From the NCBI RefSeq assembly GCF_003063545.1, contig NZ_NESD01000003.1, forward strand, positions 186,001 through 250,000: a stretch of 64,000 nt of DNA. The letters are read 5' to 3'. Below the pieces are notes generated by a model, which did no database searches, had not been told where the DNA came from, and saw only the letters and a program-made list of their open reading frames with translations. Positions 8,661 through 17,411 of this stretch are shown one piece after another. The stretch comes from Limnohabitans sp. Jir61 (GTDB lineage: Bacteria > Pseudomonadota > Gammaproteobacteria > Burkholderiales > Burkholderiaceae_C). A program made the translations under genes and the position numbers. The first letter of the stretch is position 1. Each line of letters starts with the position of its first letter.

Positions 8661-11600
8661 ATGAAACATTTGTCTGATTCTGTAAACCCCACCCCTGAAA
8701 CGCCGCGCAATGATTTGAACTGCAAATCAGTGTGGCAACGTGCGGTCTATTGGGCATTGGGTGTCGTGGTGTTTGCATGGATCGCTGTGCTGATAGCTTG
8801 GAGTGCTTTGCACATTTTCATTGTGCCGCGAATTGGCGATTACCGTGAGGTGCTTCAACAACAAGCCTCACGCGCCATGGGGATGCGTTTGGAAATTGGT
8901 AGCGTCAGTGCGCAAGGCGGTTGGTTGGTCCCGTGGTTTGAGGTCACAGATGTTCGGCTATTTGATCGTGAGGGTCGAGAGGCGTTGCGTTTGCCGCGTG
9001 TGTTGGCCGCAATATCGCCAAGCTCTGTGTTGATGGGGCAGTTTGAGCAATTGACCATCGATCAACCAGAACTGGAAATTCGTCGCGATGCACATGGCCA
9101 TGTATGGGTTGCGGGCATTGACACCAGCATGGCGGGTAATGGCAATGGCGCCGATTGGTTCTTTTCACAACCAGAATTTGTTGTTCGCCAAGGGGTAGTG
9201 CATTGGCGAGATGAAAGTCGAGCGGATCAGACGCAAAAAGCCGCGCCTGTCTTGACTTTGAAAGACGTCGCAGTTTCGATGCGCCATCCTTGGTTGCGGC
9301 ACGAATTGCGTGTTGAGCTGACTCCCCCACAAGCTTTTGGAAAACCATTGAGTTTGAGTGGCAAGTTCATGCAGTTGCCACTGGGCAGAAGTGCAGACTT
9401 TACGCAATGGTCAGGCGAAATATTTGCCGATTTGCCTGATGTGAACTTGGCTTCATTGCGTCAATGGGTTGCCATGGACAAGGGTCTGTCGTTGCAAGAA
9501 GGGCGCGGTGCTCTCAGGTTGTGGAGCGATGTGAAGCAGGGCTTGCCAGTGAGTGTCACCGCTGACGTGGCGCTTGATGCAGTAGATGTCCGCTTGGGTA
9601 AAGATCTTTTGCCACTCAGTTTGCGACATGTGCAAGGACGCATTGGTGCACAGTGGGCAGATGATGAGGTGGAGATCAGCAGTCAAGATTTGGTGTTTGA
9701 CACGCAAGAGGGCGAACACTGGCCTGGTGGCGTCTTGCGGATGAGCTGGCGTGGCGATGACTTTGAGTCCGGCGCGTTGAATGCGGATCGCTTGGACTTA
9801 GATGCTTTGGTTCAGGTTTCGCAGCGTTTACCGTTGTCAGAGCAAACGCGTGGCATCTTGTCGCACGTTCAACCACAAGGTCAAGTCAACCAACTCAAAG
9901 CAACTTGGCAACATGATCAAGGCGCGCCGCTGATTTACACAGTTCATGGCCAAGTACGACAACTCTCGCTGTTGCGTGATGCGCAAGCAGATAGCCCACT
10001 GGCAAATATGCCAGGCATGCAAGGCGCACAACTTGAATTTGACTTGAACCAGCAAAGTGGCAAAGCACGCGTGAGCGTGACCAATGGCAGCGTCACTTTG
10101 CCATTGGGTCTAGATGAGCCGTTCATCGTTTTGCAAGATGCCTCGGCGCAGGTGGCTTGGCAAATCAAGGGCCATGATCTTTCGCTGCAGTTCACACAAG
10201 GGCGTGTGGTCAATGACGATCTGAGCGGTGAGTTCAACGGTAACTGGAAAACTGGCGAGGGTGCTGCGCGCTTGCCGGGCGTATTGGATTTAACGGCAAG
10301 CATCAGTCGAGCCAATATGGCGCAAGTGCACCGGTATTTGCCAAATATGCTACCTACGGGTGTAAGAGCTTATGTGCGTGATGCCGTTCAATCGGGCGAA
10401 GCCAATCATGTGACTTTGCGCTTGCGAGGTGATTTGCGCGACATGCCTTTTGAAAATCCAAAGCAAGGTGAATTTCGCATCGTCGCCCAAGTTGGTCAAG
10501 GCAAATATGCGTATGTACCACCTGAGGCGACCAAGAATAAAACATCACCAACACCCGCTTGGCCAGCTTTGCATGAGATCACTGGCGAATTGGTGTTTGA
10601 TCGCCAAGCGATGCACTTCAAGGGCGGCACTCAGTTGGCGGGTGCGCCAGATGTGAGATGGCAAAAAGTCGAGGCTCACATACCAAACTTAGCGCAAGCG
10701 GTGGTCAATGTGACGGGTGAGGCGCAAGGTCCACTCCAACAAGTGTTGAACATGGTGGCCAAGTCAGCACTGAATGACTTGACTGGTGGGGTGCTAAGCA
10801 AAAGTGAGGCCACTGGCGTTGCCAATTACAAATTGGCACTGAGCTTGCCAATTGATAAGTTGGAAAACACAAAGGTACAGGGCTCTGTTGCTTTTGCAGA
10901 TAACGCTTTGCAGGTCATTCCCGGAACTCCAGTGCTGAAGCGCACGCGTGGCGCCTTGCAGTTCAGCGAACAAGGTTTTCAGCTCAAGTCAGTGCAAGCG
11001 CAACTACTGGGGGGTGATGCCACGTTGGATGGTGGCTTGTCTTTTGTAGCCAAAGCCGAGCAATCTCCTTTGCAACTCAAAATCAAAGGCGACTTAACGG
11101 CGGAAGGCCTGCGTCAAGCCAGAGAACTCGGCTTTGTCTCTAAACTGGCAATTCGCGCCACTGGCAACACAACCTACAACGCAACGCTAGGTTTGCGACG
11201 CGGACAACCGGAGTTGCAGATCAACAGTGATCTCAAAGGCTTGGCCTTGACGTTGCCGGCACCCTTGAATAAAACTGCAAATACAGTTTTGCCATTGCGC
11301 ATAGAGACACAACTGACACGTGAATCCCTGCAGCTCAAATCGCGTGTGCTGCAAGATCAAATCAAAGTCACGTTGGATCGCTTGTTGAGCGTGACGTATG
11401 TTCGCGATCTCAATGGGCCACGACCACGTGTTGTGCGTGGCGGCATTGCGGTGGGACAGTCGGTCGTGGATGCTGTTCCCATGCGAGATAACGCGGTGAG
11501 TTTGAATTTACAACTGCCAGCGTTGGACTTAGATGCTTGGAACATCGCCTTCACGCAAATCACGGGTGTTTCACCGCTGAAGCGAAAGTCATCTGCACCA

Positions 11601-12719
11601 CAAGCTATTGGTAGCGAAGCCAGTGGCGATGATGCGCAAGACTACATGCCAACTTTCGCCGCGGCTCAGGCAACACAAATTAAAGTGTCTGATCGAATCA
11701 TTCATAAAGTTGTGGTCGGTGGCACACGTCAAGGTGACTTATGGCGTTGCAATATCAGCGCAGAAGAGCTCAATGGCGCAATTGAAATACGCCCGCCCAA
11801 AGACAACGCACCAGCGCAGCTTTATGTCCGTTTGGCCTATCTGAATATTCCGCCAAGTTCTGTGCCCGACATGGAACGACTTTTGAGCGACCAACCCAGC
11901 AGCATTCCTACTTTAGACATCGTCGTCAATGACTTGACTTTGCGCGGCAAGAAAATGGGGCGCTTAGAAATTGAGGCCGTAAATCGCGTCGGAATCAAGT
12001 CTGCGCGTGAGTGGCGTTTGAATAAATTCAATGTCACGTTGCCAGAGGCCAATCTGACAGCAAATGGCAGTTGGATGGCCGATGGCCCGAGGTCACGACG
12101 TACCCAATTGAGCTTTGCGTTGACGTTGCGCGACAGTGGTGAGTTACTGTCACGTTTAGGTACGCCAGATGCCATTCGGCACGGCGAAGGCAAGTTGGAA
12201 GGTCAAGTGACATGGCAAGGTTCACCCATGACCGTTGACTATGCAAGCATGTCAGGCAAGATGAATCTTTCGGTAGAAAAAGGACAGTTTCTAAAAACCG
12301 AGCCAGGGGCGGCTCGTCTATTAGGCGTCTTAAATTTGCAGGCTCTGCCGCGTCGGTTGACTCTGGATTTCAACGACATCTTCAGCGATGGCTTTGCGTT
12401 TGACTTTGTTCGAGGTGATGTGGTCATTGATCAAGGCGTTGCCTCAACCAATAACCTTCAAATGAAGGGCGTGGTGGCTGGTGCCTTGATCGAAGGAAGT
12501 GCCGATCTCGTGCGTGAAACGCAAAACCTGAAAGTGGTGGTGGTTCCTGAAATTAATGCAGGTACAGCCTCGCTTTACATGGCCACGATTAACCCTTTGA
12601 TTGGTTTGACAAGTTATCTGGCTCAAATGGTGCTGAGCAAGCCTTTGGTGCGTGCAGGTACCTCGGAGTTTCGTATAGACGGCACTTGGTCTGATCCACG
12701 TGTAACCAAAGTCGAATGA
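8661..12719 (+). CDS. YhdP family protein (TIGR02099-like, AsmA-type envelope protein)
   Basis: Very long ORF with N-terminal TM segment and C-terminal LEGQVTWQGSP...LLGVLNLQALPRRLTLDFNDIFSDGFAFD...EFRIDGTWSDPRV typical of the YhdP family. The in-frame ATG at 8661 avoids overlap with glnE. Confidence 0.88.
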   Translation: MKHLSDSVNPTPETPRNDLNCKSVWQRAVYWALGVVVFAWIAVLIAWSALHIFIVPRIGDYREVLQQQASRAMGMRLEIGSVSAQGGWLVPWFEVTDVRLFDREGREALRLPRVLAAISPSSVLMGQFEQLTIDQPELEIRRDAHGHVWVAGIDTSMAGNGNGADWFFSQPEFVVRQGVVHWRDESRADQTQKAAPVLTLKDVAVSMRHPWLRHELRVELTPPQAFGKPLSLSGKFMQLPLGRSADFTQWSGEIFADLPDVNLASLRQWVAMDKGLSLQEGRGALRLWSDVKQGLPVSVTADVALDAVDVRLGKDLLPLSLRHVQGRIGAQWADDEVEISSQDLVFDTQEGEHWPGGVLRMSWRGDDFESGALNADRLDLDALVQVSQRLPLSEQTRGILSHVQPQGQVNQLKATWQHDQGAPLIYTVHGQVRQLSLLRDAQADSPLANMPGMQGAQLEFDLNQQSGKARVSVTNGSVTLPLGLDEPFIVLQDASAQVAWQIKGHDLSLQFTQGRVVNDDLSGEFNGNWKTGEGAARLPGVLDLTASISRANMAQVHRYLPNMLPTGVRAYVRDAVQSGEANHVTLRLRGDLRDMPFENPKQGEFRIVAQVGQGKYAYVPPEATKNKTSPTPAWPALHEITGELVFDRQAMHFKGGTQLAGAPDVRWQKVEAHIPNLAQAVVNVTGEAQGPLQQVLNMVAKSALNDLTGGVLSKSEATGVANYKLALSLPIDKLENTKVQGSVAFADNALQVIPGTPVLKRTRGALQFSEQGFQLKSVQAQLLGGDATLDGGLSFVAKAEQSPLQLKIKGDLTAEGLRQARELGFVSKLAIRATGNTTYNATLGLRRGQPELQINSDLKGLALTLPAPLNKTANTVLPLRIETQLTRESLQLKSRVLQDQIKVTLDRLLSVTYVRDLNGPRPRVVRGGIAVGQSVVDAVPMRDNAVSLNLQLPALDLDAWNIAFTQITGVSPLKRKSSAPQAIGSEASGDDAQDYMPTFAAAQATQIKVSDRIIHKVVVGGTRQGDLWRCNISAEELNGAIEIRPPKDNAPAQLYVRLAYLNIPPSSVPDMERLLSDQPSSIPTLDIVVNDLTLRGKKMGRLEIEAVNRVGIKSAREWRLNKFNVTLPEANLTANGSWMADGPRSRRTQLSFALTLRDSGELLSRLGTPDAIRHGEGKLEGQVTWQGSPMTVDYASMSGKMNLSVEKGQFLKTEPGAARLLGVLNLQALPRRLTLDFNDIFSDGFAFDFVRGDVVIDQGVASTNNLQMKGVVAGALIEGSADLVRETQNLKVVVVPEINAGTASLYMATINPLIGLTSYLAQMVLSKPLVRAGTSEFRIDGTWSDPRVTKVE

Positions 12720-14719
12720 TGCTGACTTCCTTCGTGCCTCAAATGCGTCGCTGGATGCTCTGGGGGCTTCTGGTCGTGTTGGTGTTGACCATGCTCAGTA
12801 CCTTGGTATGGCTGGCTGGCCGCTATGAGGTCACTCAAGTACAAAGCCGCATTGAGCGGGATGCGGCAGATGCCGTGAGTGACATTCGCACGGCGCTCAC
12901 CCGTAATGTTCAAAGTTTGCAAGCCTTGCAGTATGCAGATCGCGGCGCTATTCCTTGGACGCAAGATGCACAGGTCCTTTTGCGTGAGCATCGCGAATGG
13001 ATGCGATTAGAGTTGCGTGATACTGACTTACGTATTCTTAAAAGCGCAGATTCACCGTTTCGCTCGCCAGTCTTCAATCGCTTTGGGCGTGATGTCAATC
13101 AGCCGGAAGTTGTGCATGCTTGCGGTGTTGCAACTCGACAGGCGGGTCCTGGCTATGGTGCAAGCGCCTATGTGCCACAAGCGGATGGTTTGGGCGTCGA
13201 AGTGATGGACTTGTGTTTGCCCGTCATCATTGATGGCAAGCTCACGGGCTACACCGTTGCAACCTACTCATTGGCAGAGATGTTGGTCAATATGGTGGGG
13301 CAGCAATTGACGCGACGACAAGAGGTCTCATTCACGGAGTCGGACGGCACACGCTTAGCGATGCACGGCACAGCGCTTCGTGGCTCGCGGGTGTTCATTG
13401 CCAAGCAACTGTTGGACTTGCCTGGCCACACCATGGTCTTGCGCATGGATAGCTGGCGTGGCGCACCTGATTTATTTCCTAACGTCTTAACAGCCTTGGT
13501 CACAGCCATGGCCATTGCCTTGGTCACCGTGTTGGTCATGCTTGCGCGCGACATGCGTCGTCGCCAGCGCGTAGAGCTAGATCTGGCCAACGCATTGGCA
13601 TTTCGTAAGGCTATGGAGGATTCGCTGGTGACGGGCCTGCGCGCACGCGACAAGCAAGGCAAGATCACCTACGTCAATCCAGCTTTTTGTGAAATGGTAG
13701 GTTTTGAAGCGCAAGAGCTCATTGGCCGTGGCGTACCTGCACCGTATTGGCCCCCTGAGATGGTGGATGAATACGGTCAACGCCAAGCCTTGCGATTGGC
13801 TGGCAATGCGCCACCGCGATTGGGTGCGGAGTCGGTCTTCATGCGAAAGAATGGTGAGCGTTTCCCAGTGATGATTTTTGAAGCCCCTCTGATCAATGCC
13901 TTGGGTGAGCAAACGGGTTGGATGGGTGCCGTACTTGATGTGAGTGAACAGCGTCGTGTCGAGGAGGTGTCTCGTGCGAGCCAAGAGCGCTTACAGGCGA
14001 CGGCACGTTTGGCCACGGTTGGTGAGATGGCGTCGTTGCTCAGTCACGAACTCAACCAGCCTTTGGCTGCAATTTCAAGCTATGCCACGGGCAGCCTCAA
14101 TCTATTGCAAGACGCTGCAAAAACAGATCCGCATCTGGTAGAAAGTTTAGGAAGCGCCATTCAGCGTATTGGCCAGCAAGCTGAGCGCGCAGGTAAGGTG
14201 ATCAAAAGCGTCCACGACTTTGTGCGCCGTCGCGATCAAGCGCGAGAAGCCGTGACGCCGCGGGCTTTGCTGGACGATGTCATGCCCTTGGTGAGTTTGC
14301 AAGCTCGAAAACTGGGGGTGCGTGTGGTGGTCAATTGCGCGGCTGATTTGCCAGCGGTGTTGTGTGACCGCACCATGGTTGAGCAAGTGTTGTTGAACTT
14401 AACACGCAATGGAATGCAAGCCATGACTAGCGATACGACCCACAAGTTGCTGACATTGAGTGTGCGACCTGCCGCATCCAATGCCACCAATCGATGGATG
14501 GAATTTACGGTGGCAGATGTGGGTCAAGGTATTCCTGAGGGCGTATCGGAAAAACTCTTTACACCCTTCTTTACGACAAAGGCAGAAGGCATGGGTTTGG
14601 GACTGAGTTTGTGCCGAACTGTGGTCGAACAGCATGGGGGTTTTTTGAGTCATCACGCCAACGTTCCATCTGGCACAGTGTTCAGTTTCACTCTGCCACA
14701 ATCCTCATTAGAGGCTTGA
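12716..14719 (+). CDS. Sensor histidine kinase (extracytoplasmic sensor, PAS, HisKA, HATPase)
   Basis: 667 aa; two TM segments, PAS region, H-box ATVGEMASLLSHELNQPLAAISSYA, N/G boxes (LLNLTRNGMQAM, VADVGQGIP, GMGLGLSLCR). Overlaps the yhdP-like stop (ATGA). Confidence 0.92.
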   Translation: MMLTSFVPQMRRWMLWGLLVVLVLTMLSTLVWLAGRYEVTQVQSRIERDAADAVSDIRTALTRNVQSLQALQYADRGAIPWTQDAQVLLREHREWMRLELRDTDLRILKSADSPFRSPVFNRFGRDVNQPEVVHACGVATRQAGPGYGASAYVPQADGLGVEVMDLCLPVIIDGKLTGYTVATYSLAEMLVNMVGQQLTRRQEVSFTESDGTRLAMHGTALRGSRVFIAKQLLDLPGHTMVLRMDSWRGAPDLFPNVLTALVTAMAIALVTVLVMLARDMRRRQRVELDLANALAFRKAMEDSLVTGLRARDKQGKITYVNPAFCEMVGFEAQELIGRGVPAPYWPPEMVDEYGQRQALRLAGNAPPRLGAESVFMRKNGERFPVMIFEAPLINALGEQTGWMGAVLDVSEQRRVEEVSRASQERLQATARLATVGEMASLLSHELNQPLAAISSYATGSLNLLQDAAKTDPHLVESLGSAIQRIGQQAERAGKVIKSVHDFVRRRDQAREAVTPRALLDDVMPLVSLQARKLGVRVVVNCAADLPAVLCDRTMVEQVLLNLTRNGMQAMTSDTTHKLLTLSVRPAASNATNRWMEFTVADVGQGIPEGVSEKLFTPFFTTKAEGMGLGLSLCRTVVEQHGGFLSHHANVPSGTVFSFTLPQSSLEA

Positions 14720-14723
14720 TCAG

Positions 14724-15359
14724 ATGCAACCCACACAAGACGCTTTGGTATTTATAGTTGATGATGATGCAGGTGTACGCGAGGCACTTGCTTGGCTGTT
14801 GCGTTCGCGTCGTTTGCCCAGTCAGTCGTTTGAAAGTGCAGACGAATTTGCGAGCTTTTTCCAAGACGGTCAGTGCGTCTGGCAGCCACGGCAACCAGGT
14901 TGCTTGCTGCTGGATGTGCGAATGCCAGGCATGAGTGGGTTGGCCTTATTTGAACAACTCATTGAGCGACAGTTGCTAGACGTATTGCCTGTGATCTTCT
15001 TAACCGGCCATGCCGATGTGCCCACGGCGGTAGACGCGGTCAAACGTGGCGCATTCGACTTCTGTGAAAAACCGTTTTCTGACAATGCATTGGTTGACCG
15101 CATTGAGCAAGCCTTGGCGCGTTCTGCCCAAACATTGCAAAACATGTCAAGCAAACAAAATTTAGAGCATCACCTCGCTGACTTGACGGAGCGTGAGCGT
15201 GATGTGATGCGTTTGGTCGTTGAGGGCTTGCCCAATAAATTGATTGCAGATCAGCTCGCAATAAGTGTTCGTACTGTGGAAGTGCATCGTGCACGCGTAT
15301 TCGACAAAATGAATGTGAAGTCGGCCGTTGAATTGGCAAACTTGTTGCGCAACGAGTGA
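14724..15359 (+). CDS. FixJ/LuxR-type response regulator
   Basis: 211 aa; FIVDDDAGVREAL, phosphoacceptor LLLDVRMPGMSG, C-terminal LuxR HTH (LTERERDVMRLVVEGLPNKLIADQLAISVRTVEVHRARVFDKM). Confidence 0.93.
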   Translation: MQPTQDALVFIVDDDAGVREALAWLLRSRRLPSQSFESADEFASFFQDGQCVWQPRQPGCLLLDVRMPGMSGLALFEQLIERQLLDVLPVIFLTGHADVPTAVDAVKRGAFDFCEKPFSDNALVDRIEQALARSAQTLQNMSSKQNLEHHLADLTERERDVMRLVVEGLPNKLIADQLAISVRTVEVHRARVFDKMNVKSAVELANLLRNE

Positions 15360-15441
15360 GTTGTTTGCCCTTCGTTTGAGGCCGTGCCTCTGTTGTCTTG
15401 TGCACACTTCATGCCTTAGCTTTTCTAGCAAAATTAACAGC

Positions 15442-16635
15442 ATGAGACAAATCCTGTGGCGTTTGATATGGGTCCTGGTTGCAGGAAGCTTAGGTGCTTG
15501 CGTTTCCACGCATCGCGCCGCTGTCAACGATTATGCGAAGCCTTATCCTGCAGCACGCGTGCCAACGGATGCGCCGCGCTCGACTGGCAGTTTGGCAGGC
15601 ACTCCAGGCACACCTAGCCCTCAACAGAGTTTCCGTAGCCGCTGGGTCGCTACGTCATGGAACGATGTACCTGGCTGGCAAAACGACCAATTGCAAGACG
15701 CATGGAATGCGTGGTTGCAAAACTGCGAACGCCCGGGCCCCTTGTTTGCCCCGTTGTGCCGAGACGTTCGACAACTCATGCTCGGCAGTGACGACGACCG
15801 TCGCCTATGGATGATGAGTCACTTGCAGCCATTCCGCGTGGAGTCGTTAGACGGCGCAGTAGACGGATTGCTCACCAGTTATTACGAACCGATGTTTGAC
15901 GCCTCGGTGCAAATGCGCCCCGGCTTTGAAGTGCCGTTGTATGCGCCGCCCGAAGGCTTGGCCGAGGCGCGTCGCTTAGGCCGCCCCTGGTTTAGTCGCC
16001 AAGAGATCGACACAAGTCCACAAGCGCGTGATGCGTTACGTGGTCGTGAAGTGGCGTGGCTGGCTGACCCCATCGATGCGTTGGTGTTGCATATCCAAGG
16101 CTCAGGGCGTGTGCGGATCACCAATTCCGATGGCACCACGCGCATCGTGCGCTTGGCCTTTGCGGGTTCGAATGAGCAACCATATCAAAGTGTGGGTCGT
16201 TGGCTGCTTGACCGTGGTTTGATCAAAGATGCTTCGTGGCTAGGCATCAAAGCATGGATTATGAGTAACCAGCAAACCAATCCACGTTTGGTGCAAGAGA
16301 TGCTGTGGAGCAACCCGCGCTATGTGTTTTTTCGTGAAGAGGCGCGTAGCCCTGCAGACGCCGATCTTGGGCCTCGAGGTGCTCAGGGTGTCCCCCTCAC
16401 GCCAGGTCGATCCATTGCGGTCGACAAAGATTCCATTCCTTACGGCACACCTGTGTGGTTAGCCAGCGCAGGCCCTAACGGTAATTTGCAGCGATTGGTG
16501 TTTGCACAAGACACGGGCAGTGCCATCGTAGGTGCCGTGCGCGCGGATTACTTTGCGGGCACAGGTCCAGAAGCTGGTGATTTTGCGGGCCGTATGAAGC
16601 AAAGCTTGCGGTTATGGGTGTTATGGCCGCGATGA
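15442..16635 (+). CDS. mltA: Murein transglycosylase A
   Basis: Lipoprotein-type leader (LVAGSLGACVST), GLLTSYYEPMFDAS, IQGSGRV, AQDTGSAIVGAVRADYFAGTG. In-frame ATG at 15442 within ORF 15328-16635. Confidence 0.9.
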   Translation: MRQILWRLIWVLVAGSLGACVSTHRAAVNDYAKPYPAARVPTDAPRSTGSLAGTPGTPSPQQSFRSRWVATSWNDVPGWQNDQLQDAWNAWLQNCERPGPLFAPLCRDVRQLMLGSDDDRRLWMMSHLQPFRVESLDGAVDGLLTSYYEPMFDASVQMRPGFEVPLYAPPEGLAEARRLGRPWFSRQEIDTSPQARDALRGREVAWLADPIDALVLHIQGSGRVRITNSDGTTRIVRLAFAGSNEQPYQSVGRWLLDRGLIKDASWLGIKAWIMSNQQTNPRLVQEMLWSNPRYVFFREEARSPADADLGPRGAQGVPLTPGRSIAVDKDSIPYGTPVWLASAGPNGNLQRLVFAQDTGSAIVGAVRADYFAGTGPEAGDFAGRMKQSLRLWVLWPR

Positions 16636-16692
16636 TTTGAATACTTTTTATTGATAGAATTTGAAAATCTTCCAACTATTAGGTGTTTTCAA

Positions 16693-16980
16693 ATGAAAAA
16701 ACTAGCAATTGCAGCCATCGTGCTCGGCTTGACTGGCTGTGCCGTACAGCGTTTTGATGTGCGTCCCGAAACACAAAACGCCCCCACACATGACAACTCA
16801 CAAACTTTCTGGGTTTATGGCATTGGCCAAAGCGTAGACATTGATGCTGCCAAAGTTTGTGGCAATGCATCTAATGTGCAACGAGTTGAAACACAAATGA
16901 CCGCTGGCAACGTGGGCCTGACTATTTTGACTTTGGGTATTTATTCCCCACGTCAAGTTCGTGTTTATTGCACCCGTTAA
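16693..16980 (+). CDS. Bor/Iss-like lipoprotein (copy 1)
   Basis: 95 aa; lipobox-like LGLTGCA; QTFWVYGIGQSVDIDAAKVCG...GIYSPRQVRVYC. Confidence 0.8.
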   Translation: MKKLAIAAIVLGLTGCAVQRFDVRPETQNAPTHDNSQTFWVYGIGQSVDIDAAKVCGNASNVQRVETQMTAGNVGLTILTLGIYSPRQVRVYCTR

Positions 16981-16996
16981 TCGTTAGGACCACATC

Positions 16997-17284
16997 ATGA
17001 AAAAAATTATTCTTCCCTTAATTTTGGTTGCAACATTGGCAGCTTGCTCGACACAGACCGCGTATATCAACGGTCAGACAGGCAAACTGGGCAAAGAAGA
17101 CATGCAAACCTTCTTTGTCAGCGGCTTGGGCCAAACACAAACAGTTGACGCTGCTGCCGTGTGCGGTGGTGCAAACAAGGTTGTCAAGGTTGAACGTCAA
17201 ACCTCATTCCTGAACGGTATCCTGGGTTTGTTGACCAGTGGTATCTACACGCCATACGATGCGAAGGTCTACTGCCAAAGTTAA
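16997..17284 (+). CDS. Bor/Iss-like lipoprotein (copy 2)
   Basis: 95 aa; lipobox-like TLAACS; QTFFVSGLGQTQTVDAAAVCGGANKVVKVERQ...GIYTPYDAKVYC. Confidence 0.82.
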   Translation: MKKIILPLILVATLAACSTQTAYINGQTGKLGKEDMQTFFVSGLGQTQTVDAAAVCGGANKVVKVERQTSFLNGILGLLTSGIYTPYDAKVYCQS

Positions 17285-17302
17285 AGCCAACTCGGTCCCG
17301 AC

Positions 17303-17333
17303 AAAGCCCTGCCCGACCGGCCAGGGCTTTTTT
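17303..17333 (+). terminator. Rho-independent terminator after the bor-like pair
   Basis: AAAGCCCTG-cccgaccggc-CAGGGCTTT followed by a T run. Confidence 0.8.
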
Positions 17334-17411
17334 CATGTCGCTCAAGTTCCTGCAAGCCTTTGAATTGCGGCCTAAACTCAAAGCGCACCGCCGCTGACTT
17401 AGGAGCAAGCC

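Noticed and set aside
16651-17284. Bor-like genes as evidence of a prophage
   Set aside because: No integrase, structural, lysis or att-like sequences nearby; flanks are mltA and a metabolic gene.
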